Positions 17,781 to 26,379 of a stretch of 64,000 bases of DNA are shown one piece after another. Numbering within the stretch: the stretch's first letter is position 1; the number at the start of each line of letters is the position of its first letter. The translations under genes and the position numbers were made by a program. The notes under the pieces are model-generated. The model was given only the letters and a program-made list of their open reading frames with translations. It was not told the DNA's origin and did not search any database. The DNA is from Sphingosinicella sp. (GTDB taxonomy: Bacteria; Pseudomonadota; Alphaproteobacteria; Sphingomonadales; Sphingomonadaceae): the NCBI GenBank assembly GCA_013816585.1, contig JACDEE010000010.1:1-64000 (forward strand). Direction: 5' to 3'.

Positions 17781-17853
17781 TGTCGATTGACAAATAAATC
17801 ATTTGACGACCCGGCGCAACAGTGACAGGCGCATTTATATGTCGATCAATACA
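17781..17853. promoter_or_regulatory. Repeated TGTCGAT motif in TetR/SDR intergenic region
   Basis: TGTCGATTGACA (17781-17792; palindromic outer TGTC/GACA) and TGTCGATCAATACA (17840-17853) share the TGTCGAT core and are 59 bp apart in the region between the divergent TetR and SDR genes. They are candidate operators for the TetR protein. The first also contains TTGACA, a possible -35 element. Confidence 0.4.
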
Positions 17854-17869
17854 GAAATGGGGTTTCGAG

Positions 17870-18616
17870 ATGACGAATGCATCGCTCGCGGGCAAAAAGG
17901 CATTGGTGACGGGCGGAAGCCGAGGCATTGGCGCGGCAATCGCAAGGCGGCTTGCTGCCGACGGCGCCGATGTCGCCTTCACTTACCAGCAATCCGCCGC
18001 CCCGGCCGAAGCGCTCGTGAGGGAGCTCGCGGATTCGGGCCGCAACGGCGTTGCGATCAAGGCTGACGCCGCGGACCCAGTCGCCGTGAAGGGCGCCGTG
18101 GACGAAGCGGCGCGCGCGCTCGGTGGCTTGGACATATTGGTCAACAATGCCGGGATATTCAGAGGCGGGCCGATCGATGATCTAACCCTCGACGACATCG
18201 ACCAGACACTGGCCGTCAATGTTCGCGCGGTTGTCGTCGCCTCGCAGGCTGCGCTCGCGCACATCAAAGAGGGCGGATCGATCATATCGATCGGAAGCTG
18301 TCTGGCTGAACGGGTGACGGAGCCCCACGTCAGTCTCTATGCGCTCAGCAAGGCCGCCCTGATCGGCTGGACCAAGGGGCTGGCGCGCGACCTTGGTCCG
18401 CGGGGGATCACGGTCAGCATCGTCCATCCCGGATCCACCGATACCGATATGAATCCGGCCGACGGCGAAGGCGCGGAGACGCAGCGGGAGCGGATGGCGA
18501 TCAAGCGCTATGGTCGCCCGGACGACATCGCCGCCCTCATTGCCTTCATCGCCGGACCGGAAGGCCGGTCGATCAACGGCACGGGCCTCACCATCGACGG
18601 CGGCGCCAACGCGTGA
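17870..18616 (+). CDS. SDR-family oxidoreductase
   Basis: 248 residues, classical short-chain dehydrogenase. It has the cofactor motif TGGSRGIGAAIA, NNAG, the active-site Ser in ISIGSC and the YALSK catalytic Tyr/Lys. A FabG-like C-terminus ends GTGLTIDGGANA. ATG at 17870 is chosen over longer frames because it gives the normal SDR N-terminus (MTNASLAGKKALVTG). It overlaps the next gene (MFS) by GTGA. Substrate unknown; the TetR-SDR-MFS grouping suggests handling of a small xenobiotic or metabolite. Confidence 0.88.
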   Translation: MTNASLAGKKALVTGGSRGIGAAIARRLAADGADVAFTYQQSAAPAEALVRELADSGRNGVAIKADAADPVAVKGAVDEAARALGGLDILVNNAGIFRGGPIDDLTLDDIDQTLAVNVRAVVVASQAALAHIKEGGSIISIGSCLAERVTEPHVSLYALSKAALIGWTKGLARDLGPRGITVSIVHPGSTDTDMNPADGEGAETQRERMAIKRYGRPDDIAALIAFIAGPEGRSINGTGLTIDGGANA

Positions 18617-19833
18617 GAGACGATCCGGCCGCGACACTCGACCCCGCGCTTCGGCGGGTTCTTCTTTTGCTTGGGCTGGCGACGACGATCATCGTCGCCA
18701 CCGAGTTCATTGTCACAGGCCTTCTTCCCGTTCTCGCTGCGGACCTTGGAATATCGCTGCCGAAGGCCGGCCACCTGGCGGGGATTTTTGCCTTGTCCGC
18801 GGCGATATTCGGGCTACCGCTGACATTGGTGGCGCCGCGCTTCGCTCCTTCCCATTTGCTGGCCGGAATCCTGCTGCTGTTCGCTGCGGGAAATGTCCTG
18901 GCGGTTCTCAGCCCGACCTATCCGATCTTTCTGGCGGTACGAGCCCTTCAGGGGGCCGCGCTTCCCGCCTTCATCAGCGTCGGCACGGCGGCGGCAATAT
19001 CATTGTCCCCGGTGAACCGGCGAGGAAAGATTCTGGCCCTCGCCAATGTCGGCTTCATCCTGGGGCTGATCGTCGCCATGCCGGCAGGCGTCGCCCTTGC
19101 CGAGGGAGGCGAGTGGTCGACCTCCTTTATCGCGCTGGCTGTGCTTTCGATCGCCGCCGCAATTGTCATGGCCTGGGCATTCCCGGATACTACCCGGTCT
19201 GAGCCCTTGAGCTTACCCGATCAGGCAGCCTTGCTGCTGCGTCTCCCGTTCCTTGGCCACCTCTTGCTTTCAATTGCCGCCTTTGCCGCGATGTTTGCGT
19301 CCTACACATATCTCGCGGCATGGCTTGAAGGACCGGCAGGATTCGGCACGGCCGAAATTGCGCTGACGCTGACATTCTTTGGCGCCGTGGGCCTGATCGG
19401 TAACATGATAGTGGCCGCCTATGCGGACAGGGCGCCGATCACCTGTACCCTAAGCTCGTTGGGCGTGGCGTCGGCGGCCGCCGTCGGCGCTTCTGTCACC
19501 ATAGGACAGATATTTCCCTTCCTGCTGATGCTCGGCATCTGGGGCGCCGCGCACACGGCGGTCGTCACGGCGTGCCAGGTTCGGGTCACGCTCGCCGGTG
19601 GCGAGGCGCCTGCCTTTGCGATAGCGATGAACATCGCGTCCGCCAATCTCGGCATCGCGCTGGGCGCGGTGGTCGGCGGCTTCGTGGTCGATTTTTGGGG
19701 CCTCGAAGCCATCGGCTGGGGCGCGGCGGGCCTGGCGCTGGTCGCCGTTACCCTGGCGGTATCAACGCGCTTGCTCGCGAAGCCTGCTTTGGCAAAAGCG
19801 GCCGGCCAGGTGACAGGCCGACCTTCTCAATGA
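18613..19833 (+). CDS. MFS transporter, DHA1/AraJ-like
   Basis: 406 residues with about 12 hydrophobic segments; TEFIVTGLLPVLAADLGIS at the N-terminus is typical of the AraJ/DHA1 drug-efflux group. It starts with a GTG that overlaps the SDR stop by 4 bases, so the two are translationally coupled. Probably exports the compound handled by the SDR or sensed by the divergent TetR protein. Its 3' end overlaps the convergent next gene by 7 bases. Confidence 0.88.
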   Translation: MRDDPAATLDPALRRVLLLLGLATTIIVATEFIVTGLLPVLAADLGISLPKAGHLAGIFALSAAIFGLPLTLVAPRFAPSHLLAGILLLFAAGNVLAVLSPTYPIFLAVRALQGAALPAFISVGTAAAISLSPVNRRGKILALANVGFILGLIVAMPAGVALAEGGEWSTSFIALAVLSIAAAIVMAWAFPDTTRSEPLSLPDQAALLLRLPFLGHLLLSIAAFAAMFASYTYLAAWLEGPAGFGTAEIALTLTFFGAVGLIGNMIVAAYADRAPITCTLSSLGVASAAAVGASVTIGQIFPFLLMLGIWGAAHTAVVTACQVRVTLAGGEAPAFAIAMNIASANLGIALGAVVGGFVVDFWGLEAIGWGAAGLALVAVTLAVSTRLLAKPALAKAAGQVTGRPSQ

Positions 19834-20570
19834 CCTTCGTGGCTCAGACAAAGAATATCGCGATGGCCGCATAGTGAATCCAGAAGTTGCTTCCCGTCTG
19901 CGACGATCTTTGCCTTTTCGGCCCCGCCCGTCATCTGAACGATATAGCTTTGTTCGTCATTCCCCTGCCGGTCGATGAGCGGGTAGAGCAAGGTTGCAGG
20001 GTCTGCCAGATTCGGAAGGGCGCCGATATCTTCGTTGGTGACGTTCGGGGCGTAGAACATGACGTGGGGCATGCTCATGGTATGAACCATCCGGTCCGGC
20101 GGCCCGATGGTGCGCATCACAGGTGCCAACATGTAGGATAGTCCGGGCTTGGCGGGCGCCTTGTAGGTTCCGTCCTTGAAGCGCGTTTCGGTTTGGGCCT
20201 TTAAATCCTCCGGCCCCATCCCCTCGGCGCGAAACTTCGCCGCGTCCATGATGACCTTAAGATAGGTCTGCGTGCCCGCGGCGTCGTAACAAAGCGGGAT
20301 ATAGATATCGTCGCGATAGTCGCCGAGTTCCCAGACGGTACGCTGGACGATGCAGGTGACGCCGCTAATCCCCTGCTGCGCCAGTTGGTAGCCGCTTCCC
20401 GGGTCGAGCAGATAGACGGACGCGGCGGGGCGCATGGCAGGAGGAAGGGCACTCAATGCATATTCCGCCTCCAGCGCCACGGGCATCGCTTCGATCACAT
20501 TTTGTGCAGAAGCATGGACGCTGGCCGGAGCAGCAAGGCTGAGTGCAATTACTGACAGCATATTCGGCAT
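19827..20570 (-). CDS. Secreted protein of unknown function
   Basis: 247 residues with a signal peptide (MLSVIALSLAAPASVHA). The mature part contains several Cys and Met-rich segments (VHTMSMPHVMFYAPNV) and a C-terminal CGHRDILCLSHEGH. The His/Met-rich regions are suggestive only; no family is recognised. AGAGGATC precedes the ATG at 20570. Convergent with the MFS gene. Confidence 0.7.
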   Translation of the reverse strand: MPNMLSVIALSLAAPASVHASAQNVIEAMPVALEAEYALSALPPAMRPAASVYLLDPGSGYQLAQQGISGVTCIVQRTVWELGDYRDDIYIPLCYDAAGTQTYLKVIMDAAKFRAEGMGPEDLKAQTETRFKDGTYKAPAKPGLSYMLAPVMRTIGPPDRMVHTMSMPHVMFYAPNVTNEDIGALPNLADPATLLYPLIDRQGNDEQSYIVQMTGGAEKAKIVADGKQLLDSLCGHRDILCLSHEGH

Positions 20571-20630
20571 ATGATCCTCTTGTTCGCAAAGGGGGCGGCC
20601 CCACTCGTTTGGAGGGGGCCGCAGCCTCCC

Positions 20631-21164
20631 TTAAGTCGCAATCCGGGCTGTATATTCGGCCTTCAACTGGCTCCAGCCGTCCCAGAATGGGGTTGGGGTT
20701 TCGCCGCGGATCTTCGCCGCCAGAATGTCGAGATGCATGTGCCAGCCCGCGCTGATGTTCAGCAGGCTCGAGCGCTCGGTGATCCGACGATGGGTGACGG
20801 TGAGCAGCACCTCATCGCCTTGCGATTCCAGTTCGAACAACACGCCGCCCGTATCTCCCCAGCTGATGGCGAGCTTGCGGGGCGGGTCGATCTCGGTGAC
20901 TTTGCTTTGCAGTCGATGTTCCTCGGCAAAACCTTCCGGCCGTTTGCCGGCCGGCTGGGTAAGTTCGTCGTTGCGCCACACGAGCTCCAGCGGAGCGCCG
21001 ACCTTCTCCTCCATGGGACCTGCAGCCAGCCATTGGCGGCGAAGGTCGCCGTCGGTCAAATAGGACCACAGGCGTTCGACGGGACCAGGCAGAAGGCGTT
21101 GGATGGTGAAGGTCGCAGGCTCGGTCAGGACTCCATAATCGTCTAGTGTCAGGGCTTCAGTCAT
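20631..21164 (-). CDS. SRPBCC-domain (AHSA1-like) protein
   Basis: 177 residues. The fold is indicated by FTIQRLLPGPVERLWSYLTDGDLRRQWLA, WRNDEL, and HRRITERSSLLNISAGWHMHLDIL near the end, as in AHSA1/START-like ligand-binding proteins. Its ATG overlaps the stop of the upstream ArsR-type gene (ATGA), the usual pairing of this family with ArsR/SdpR-like regulators. It probably binds a small hydrophobic ligand; function unknown. Confidence 0.87.
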   Translation of the reverse strand: MTEALTLDDYGVLTEPATFTIQRLLPGPVERLWSYLTDGDLRRQWLAAGPMEEKVGAPLELVWRNDELTQPAGKRPEGFAEEHRLQSKVTEIDPPRKLAISWGDTGGVLFELESQGDEVLLTVTHRRITERSSLLNISAGWHMHLDILAAKIRGETPTPFWDGWSQLKAEYTARIAT

Positions 21165-21526
21165 ACATCGTCTCCTTGGGTCTTGGGTGATTTGCGGGCA
21201 TCGTCTTCGCGCAGCAGCCGCTCGAGGACATCGAGACGCTCGGTCCAGAATCGTTCGTAGACGCTCAACCATTCATGCGCGCTGGCAAGCGGGCCCGGGT
21301 CGAGCCGGCAGAGGTGGGTCCGGCCGCGAACTTCGCGGCGGATCAGGCCCGCATTCTCCAGCGCCTTGATATGTTTCGAGGCCGCCGCCAGCGACATTTC
21401 GAACGGCCGGGCAAGCTCGCCGACCGTTCGTTCGCCGTCAGCGAGTTCGCGAAGCATATGCCTGCGCGTGGCATCGCCAAGAGCATGGAAAACAAAGTCC
21501 AGCCGGGGTGCATGTAATTCAACCAT
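21161..21526 (-). CDS. ArsR-family (SdpR-like) transcriptional regulator
   Basis: 121 residues. Winged helix with FHALGDATRRHMLRELADGERTVGELARPFEMSLAAASKHIKALENAGLI, the SdpR/SRPBCC-linked ArsR subgroup that lacks the arsenic-binding CxC. ATG at 21526 is chosen over a TTG at 21562 because the predicted -10 element ends 7 bases before it, suggesting a leaderless transcript. It is cotranscribed with the SRPBCC gene and probably autoregulated through the CAACC/GGTTG dyad at its -35. Confidence 0.88.
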   Translation of the reverse strand: MVELHAPRLDFVFHALGDATRRHMLRELADGERTVGELARPFEMSLAAASKHIKALENAGLIRREVRGRTHLCRLDPGPLASAHEWLSVYERFWTERLDVLERLLREDDARKSPKTQGDDV

Positions 21527-21533
21527 GAAGTTG

Positions 21534-21573
21534 AATATCTGCGCGTTAAATCGGAATGTCAACCGATTGGTTG
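21534..21573 (-). promoter_or_regulatory. ArsR promoter with overlapping operator
   Basis: On the minus strand a TTGACA (21557-21562) and GATATT (21534-21539) are separated by 17 bp. The -35 overlaps the palindrome CAACC-AATC-GGTTG (21560-21573). The transcription start would fall at or just before the ATG at 21526. Confidence 0.6.
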
Positions 21574-21617
21574 AATATTATTTGGGGCGGGAAATTTGAA
21601 ACGTTGCGGCGCCAGGT

Positions 21618-21878
21618 TCACGTCTCTTCAGCGCGGCTTGCCAGATCCAGGAAGTTGCGAGCGGCTTCCCGATCCTGCGCGTCCGGAAAGGCGACATCGA
21701 GGTCAGGCGCGGCTCCGAACATGTGAAGCAGGGCCCAGATCGCAAAACGGCGTCCCTTGTCCCGCTCCAGTCCAAGATCGACTTTCATCCTCTCGATCGC
21801 CGGGTCGAAGGCAGTGGGCGCGATCGCCGCGATATCGGTCGTTCCAAAGTAACGCTGAAGCTGATCGTCGAAGTTCAT
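21618..21878 (-). CDS. Small conserved-looking protein, unknown function
   Basis: 86 residues, acidic and helical (MNFDDQLQRYFGTTDIAAIAP..., RFAIWALLHMFGAAPDLDVAF). No family is recognised. It has an ATG at 21878 and sits between the MerR and ArsR genes on the same strand, 9 bp after the MerR stop, so it may be cotranscribed with MerR. A cytoplasmic location is likely. Confidence 0.6.
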   Translation of the reverse strand: MNFDDQLQRYFGTTDIAAIAPTAFDPAIERMKVDLGLERDKGRRFAIWALLHMFGAAPDLDVAFPDAQDREAARNFLDLASRAEET

Positions 21879-21887
21879 GCTCGTGCC

Positions 21888-22292
21888 CTAAATTTCGAAT
21901 GAGGTAAGGATAGGGCAGAGGCCGCTGCCTCCTTCGGCGCATTGCCTGGCTAGGCGTTGAAGCGCATTCCGAGCCCGTTCCAGCTGCTCGATCTGGGAAT
22001 TGAGCGCGACAATCCGTTCTCTCGCGAGTTCGCGTGCGCGGTGGCGGTCCTCGCTCGCGTCGAGCGCGAGAAGTTCCTTAATTTCATGGAGCGTGAATCC
22101 TGCCGCCTGTGCCTGCTTGATAAACCGCAGGCGTCGGACATCCTCGTGGCCGTAGCGCCGGATCCCGACCCCGCGCGTTGGGACGGTGATGAGGCCCTTG
22201 CGCTGATAGAAACGGATCGTTTCCACGCCGACGCCGCCGGCGGCGGCAAGTTTTCCGATGGTGAAATCGGCGCCCTCTTGACTCTGTACCAT
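21888..22292 (-). CDS. MerR-family regulator of the glutaredoxin-fusion gene
   Basis: 134 residues. MerR helix-turn-helix FTIGKLAAAGGVGVETIRFYQRKGL, a dimerisation coil, and a C-terminal RQCAEGGSGLCPI resembling the mercury-binding C117/C126 loop of MerR. The third ligand (Cys82 of MerR) has no equivalent in the LDASEDRHRAR segment, so mercury sensing in the classical mode is doubtful. Its ATG lies inside the operator palindrome, so binding should repress its own transcription. Confidence 0.88.
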   Translation of the reverse strand: MVQSQEGADFTIGKLAAAGGVGVETIRFYQRKGLITVPTRGVGIRRYGHEDVRRLRFIKQAQAAGFTLHEIKELLALDASEDRHRARELARERIVALNSQIEQLERARNALQRLARQCAEGGSGLCPILTSFEI

Positions 22293-22309
22293 GGTACAGG
22301 ACCTATATG
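22278..22309 (+). promoter_or_regulatory. MerR-type promoter with perfect 16-bp palindrome
   Basis: TTGACT (22278-22283), then the perfect palindrome CTGTACCATGGTACAG (22284-22299), then a TATATG -10 (22304-22309). The spacer is 19-20 bp depending on the -10 register, the MerR arrangement. It drives the glutaredoxin-MauE gene; the start codon of the divergent MerR gene is inside the palindrome. Confidence 0.75.
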
Positions 22310-22339
22310 AGCACCGACCGGATCACAAGGAGCCGAGAA

Positions 22340-23122
22340 ATGTCGGAAATGAGCCATAGTCCAGCCAAGGCCCGCAAGGCCGTCATTCACCGCATGGTGA
22401 TGCCGCATCACATTTGCCCTTATGGGCTGAAAGCCGTGCATCTGCTAAAAAGCGAAGGCTATCGTGTTGAGGATCATGCCCTCGCCACGCGCGAAGAAAC
22501 CGATGCTTTCAAGGCCAAGCACAAGGTCACGACGACGCCGCAAATCTTCATCGATGGAAATCGCGTGGGCGGCTATGACGACCTGCGAAAGTTCCTGGGG
22601 AAGAAGGTCCCCGATCCAAAGGCGACCAGCTATCGCCCCGTCATCGCCTTGTTCGCGATCACCGCCCTGATGGCGCTGGCGACTGGTTATGCCGCAACTG
22701 GCAACCTGTTCACTCTTCGCGCCGCGGAATGGTTCATCGGCTTTTCGATGATCATCCTGTCGCTGCTGAAGCTGCAGAATGTCGAGAGCTTCGCGACGAT
22801 GTTCCTGAACTATGATCTGCTGGCCAAGAGGTGGGTGCCCTATTCGTATATCTACCCATTTGCCGAGGGGCTGGCCGGCTTGCTGATGGTCGCGGGCATA
22901 TTGACCTGGCTGTCCGTGCCGATCGCCTTGTTCATCGGTACGATCGGCGCGGTGTCGGTGTTCAAGGCCGTCTATATCGACAAGCGCGAACTAAAATGCG
23001 CCTGCGTCGGCGGATCGAGCAATGTGCCGCTCGGCTTCATCTCGCTTGCCGAGAATGTGATGATGGTCGCGATGGCGATCTGGATGACATTCGGCGCGGC
23101 CGGAATGCGGTCGGTGATGTAG
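22340..23122 (+). CDS. Glutaredoxin-MauE/DoxX-like membrane fusion protein
   Basis: 260 residues. N-terminal glutaredoxin-type domain with an active site CPYG (monothiol) and the cis-Pro region TTTPQIFIDGNRVGGYDDL. Four transmembrane helices of the MauE/DoxX type follow, with CACVGGSSNVPLGFISLAENVMM, the redox-linked MauE signature. ATG at 22340 has AAGGAG 8 bases upstream and lies downstream of the predicted start of transcription, so the earlier in-frame ATG (22307) is unlikely. Probably a membrane thiol-redox device under the divergent MerR protein. Confidence 0.88.
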   Translation: MSEMSHSPAKARKAVIHRMVMPHHICPYGLKAVHLLKSEGYRVEDHALATREETDAFKAKHKVTTTPQIFIDGNRVGGYDDLRKFLGKKVPDPKATSYRPVIALFAITALMALATGYAATGNLFTLRAAEWFIGFSMIILSLLKLQNVESFATMFLNYDLLAKRWVPYSYIYPFAEGLAGLLMVAGILTWLSVPIALFIGTIGAVSVFKAVYIDKRELKCACVGGSSNVPLGFISLAENVMMVAMAIWMTFGAAGMRSVM

Positions 23123-24184
23123 TTGCAAATCGGCGGCCTGACCGGGCCTCTGAGGTCGGGCGGCCCGTTTCCGGGCGATTTTTCTACCCGATCTGCGCGC
23201 CCAGAAACTCCACATGGTGAAGCTTCCGAGCATCGCCAAAGCAAGGCCGGACAAGGTCATGGCGAGCTTCAAGGCCAGGCCGCCGACTTTCGCCGAGTGA
23301 AGCGGGTAAAGCTTTTCACCAAGGCCGGCCGAACGATTGGCCGAGGCTGCGTCATCGACCGTCAGCTTCCCATCCGGAGCAAAGCTCATCTGGGTCCGTC
23401 CGTTGGGGGTCCATTCGAAGGGCTGCCGCATCCGAACGGTTAGCGGCTTGCCGGGTTCGGAAGGGACGACCACGCGGCGCAGCAGCGCATCGGGGAATTG
23501 CGCCTTCGCGGCGGCGAGAGCCTGCGACACCGATGGATTGATCGGTCCCGCCATTTCCTGTTTGGGCCGGTCTTCCGCGCCCAGGATGCCGCTTCGGATC
23601 GGTTCGAACAGCATCATCGTGCCGGTCAGCATCGACAGCAGCAATAGAGGCGAGGCGATCAGGCCCAGGTCACGATGATGCGCAACGATGGGACCCGGGG
23701 CGAAGCGTTTGGGCCAAAGGCGTAGGCGCGTGGCCCGCCGGGCCCTCCACCAGAGGATCAGACCGGTCATGACGAAGACCAAGCCGACGATACCCGTCAC
23801 CCCGGCCACGGTTTCGCCCGTATCACCGGCGAAGAGATGATGGTGGAAATCGAACAGCCACAATTCGGGGCGCTCCCACTGGCTTTGCCAGCGATCGACT
23901 AGGACGCCGTTTTGGCTGAAATAGGCGCCGCTACCATCCCCATAGACAAAATGGTGAAGCCCATTTTCCTCATGCGCGAAGGTGACGCGCGAAAAGCCAG
24001 GCCCGGCGGCTTCGACGATCCGGCCGATCTGCCCGACATTTTCCGCCAGGGGGTCCGACGCATGCGGGAGGCTGATCCATTGATCCTTCCACACCAATAG
24101 AGCCCCGCTGAGCCCCAGCAAGGCAAGCAGGAAGCCGATAAAGGCGCCGGTCCAGCGATGAAGGATCGAAAGCAGTTTCATCAT
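22991..24184 (-). CDS. PepSY-domain membrane protein (siderophore/iron locus)
   Basis: 397 residues. N-terminal transmembrane helix (LHRWTGAFIGFLLALLGLSGALLVW), a PepSY-type region, then a further helix pair and LHSAKVGGLALKLAMTLSGLALAMLG near the end, the PepSY_TM layout found beside TonB-dependent receptors. It starts 3 bases after the receptor stop. Its last 44 or so codons run antisense into the glutaredoxin-fusion gene, and no earlier stop was found in any frame, so the C-terminal tail may be artefactual in function though encoded. Confidence 0.82.
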   Translation of the reverse strand: MMKLLSILHRWTGAFIGFLLALLGLSGALLVWKDQWISLPHASDPLAENVGQIGRIVEAAGPGFSRVTFAHEENGLHHFVYGDGSGAYFSQNGVLVDRWQSQWERPELWLFDFHHHLFAGDTGETVAGVTGIVGLVFVMTGLILWWRARRATRLRLWPKRFAPGPIVAHHRDLGLIASPLLLLSMLTGTMMLFEPIRSGILGAEDRPKQEMAGPINPSVSQALAAAKAQFPDALLRRVVVPSEPGKPLTVRMRQPFEWTPNGRTQMSFAPDGKLTVDDAASANRSAGLGEKLYPLHSAKVGGLALKLAMTLSGLALAMLGSFTMWSFWARRSGRKIARKRAARPQRPGQAADLQLHHRPHSGRAECHPDRHRDHHHILGKRDEAERHIARSADAGAF

Positions 24185-24187
24185 TTT

Positions 24188-26317
24188 TTAGAAGTCGCTC
24201 GTCAAAGTGAGGGTGAAGGTCCGACCCCGTCCTGTGAAATAGCGCAGATTGTCGTTCGGTCCCTGGGTGTCGCTGAAGTAAGTGACATATTGCTTGTCGG
24301 TCAGGTTCTGGACGCTGGCCAGGATGCGCTGCGGTCCTAAACGATAGCCAATCGCGGCATCCAGCAAGGTGTAGCCCGCAAAATCATTGGCCTCGGGCTG
24401 GCTGTTGAAACCGCGATCGAAATAACGCCGCATCGCGAGGCGGGCATCCAACGGACCGCGCCCGAAATCTGCATAGAGGTTCATTCGGTCGGGCGAAATA
24501 TTAGCACCGTCGAGATCCTTCTCATATTTGCCGTCATCATTCGCATCCGTTGCGCCTTCGACACGGGTATAAGCGCCTCCCAGCGTCAGACCTTGGATGG
24601 GCGTTTTCCATGCAATGCTGATTTCGAGGCCTTCGATCGCAATCGGCTCTCGAACCAGGTCGAAGATCCCGTCCGGATTGCGGACGAGCAGGGACCCAAG
24701 TTTGCTCGATGACCAGAAATAGCTGACGCTGGCTTCCAATGCGTCGCGGTTCCATTCGAGACCGATTTCGCGATTGTTGGATACGACGGGTTGAAGGTCC
24801 AGGAAATCCTCTATCCGGACGCCGGTTTGAGTGATGCCGCGAAGGACTCGGCCTACATCGGGAATAGTATAGCCTTCGGCATAAGAGGCGTAACCGCGCA
24901 GGCCTTGGACCGGTTCGACGACGAATCCGCCATTGAACAGCAATTTGTCGAACTTGGGTGTTCCCCCCTCGACCCGGCGCGATCCATAAAAGGCCAGCGT
25001 GGTAAAATCCGGAACGCTCAGCGATACATTCTCATAGCGAAGTCCGCCAACCAGCCTGACGGCCCCGTCCATCATTTTCAGATTGCCCTGCAGGAAGGGT
25101 GCGATACTTCGGAAGTCGGTTTCCGGAACCCACTGGCGGCCCGTCTGGAGCAAGGTTTGCGCGGTGCGATCGCGCAAAGTATCGACACCGACGGTGACGA
25201 TCAGATTTTCGAGCCCAGGGGCTGCGCGCTCGTAGCTGAGCTTGGCGCCGACCTTGCGCGACCTGTTCACCGATTGGTCGAACAACTTGCGGGTCGGATC
25301 GAGCGCGGCATCCTGGAACGTGGCGAAGATGCCCCCGCCGAAAATGTCCCGGGTGCGGCTGAAGAAGGCCTGGGCATTCAATGACCCTCCAGCCAGATCG
25401 CTCTCGATCAGCGAAAGGGAAAGCAGTTCGGCGCGGTTGGCAGGCTGGTTGCCGGGACTTTCGCCGCGCACGCTGGAAGTGGGAAGACTGGTAAGGCGAT
25501 TTCCCGGGAGGACGACGTAATTTCCATTGCCCTCCAGCTCGAAGCGGTTGGCCACCAGCTCTATGCGCGCGCTGCCGCTCAACTGATAGCCGAGGCGTCC
25601 GAAGACCGACCAGCTGTCGCTGTCCTGGATCTCTCCCTGGGTGCCATCGACGCCGATCCGTCGGCCTTCTCCATCCAAAAAGACGCCACGCCTTTCGACG
25701 CTGGCGCCGGTGGTGAGATCGAACGCACCCGATTTCCATCCCACCAGCGCGGCGGCCTTGCCGCCCATCGCATCGCCCTCGAACCCGTCCTGCGCGCTCT
25801 CCTGGAGAAGCGCGCGTCCGCTGACTCCGTCTTCCGTGGGCGCGCTGACGGTCACCTGGTTCACGACCCCGCCGGTGGCGCCAATGCCCTGCAGCGCGTT
25901 GGAGCCATAAATGACCTCGACGCGGTCGATGAAGAAGGGGTCGATCGTGTAACCGTCACGCGACCCGTCGCGGATGGGGGTCGATTGCGGGACATTATTG
26001 ATCGCGAACAAGGCCGACCGGCCGCGGAGCGTTTCGCCCGACCCGCTCAATTTCTCGCGTGTGGGGGAAAAAGAGGGAAAACGCGCCGATACCGCGTCGA
26101 CGATCGATCCTGAAACTGCGATCTGCTGCTGCAATTCCTCCCCGCCCAATATGTCGACCGTCAGGGGGAGCGCGGTTATGGGAAGGATCGTTCGCGCGCC
26201 AGTTACGACGATCGCATCCTCGTCCTTACTGGCAGCCGCAGGCTCCTCCGTTTGGGCGTAAGCGATCGAAGCGGGAGCAAACATCAATGCGGCGGAACAG
26301 GTAACAAGAAATTTCAA
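24188..26317 (-). CDS. TonB-dependent outer-membrane receptor
   Basis: 709 residues. Signal peptide (SAALMFAPASIAYA), a TonB-box-like AIVVTGARTI, a plug with INNVPQSTPIRDGSRDGYTIDPFFIDRVEVIYGSNALQGIGATGG, and a barrel ending in an aromatic Phe (TLTLTSDF). No STN domain, so it is a transport receptor. Followed by a PepSY membrane protein and preceded by a Fur-like box, it is most likely an iron-chelate receptor. Ligand unknown. Confidence 0.93.
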   Translation of the reverse strand: MKFLVTCSAALMFAPASIAYAQTEEPAAASKDEDAIVVTGARTILPITALPLTVDILGGEELQQQIAVSGSIVDAVSARFPSFSPTREKLSGSGETLRGRSALFAINNVPQSTPIRDGSRDGYTIDPFFIDRVEVIYGSNALQGIGATGGVVNQVTVSAPTEDGVSGRALLQESAQDGFEGDAMGGKAAALVGWKSGAFDLTTGASVERRGVFLDGEGRRIGVDGTQGEIQDSDSWSVFGRLGYQLSGSARIELVANRFELEGNGNYVVLPGNRLTSLPTSSVRGESPGNQPANRAELLSLSLIESDLAGGSLNAQAFFSRTRDIFGGGIFATFQDAALDPTRKLFDQSVNRSRKVGAKLSYERAAPGLENLIVTVGVDTLRDRTAQTLLQTGRQWVPETDFRSIAPFLQGNLKMMDGAVRLVGGLRYENVSLSVPDFTTLAFYGSRRVEGGTPKFDKLLFNGGFVVEPVQGLRGYASYAEGYTIPDVGRVLRGITQTGVRIEDFLDLQPVVSNNREIGLEWNRDALEASVSYFWSSSKLGSLLVRNPDGIFDLVREPIAIEGLEISIAWKTPIQGLTLGGAYTRVEGATDANDDGKYEKDLDGANISPDRMNLYADFGRGPLDARLAMRRYFDRGFNSQPEANDFAGYTLLDAAIGYRLGPQRILASVQNLTDKQYVTYFSDTQGPNDNLRYFTGRGRTFTLTLTSDF

Positions 26318-26352
26318 TTTGGCCTCCCGGTGGAGGCTTGCGACTAAGCAAG

Positions 26353-26371
26353 TTGCGAACGATTATCAATA
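26353..26371. promoter_or_regulatory. Fur-like box upstream of the TonB receptor
   Basis: TTGCGAACGATTATCAATA resembles the alphaproteobacterial Fur consensus (TGCnAAtGATTATCAnn) in reverse orientation to the receptor gene, 36 bp from its start. Iron-responsive repression of the receptor and PepSY pair is inferred. Confidence 0.5.
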
Positions 26372-26379
26372 GCGATAAA

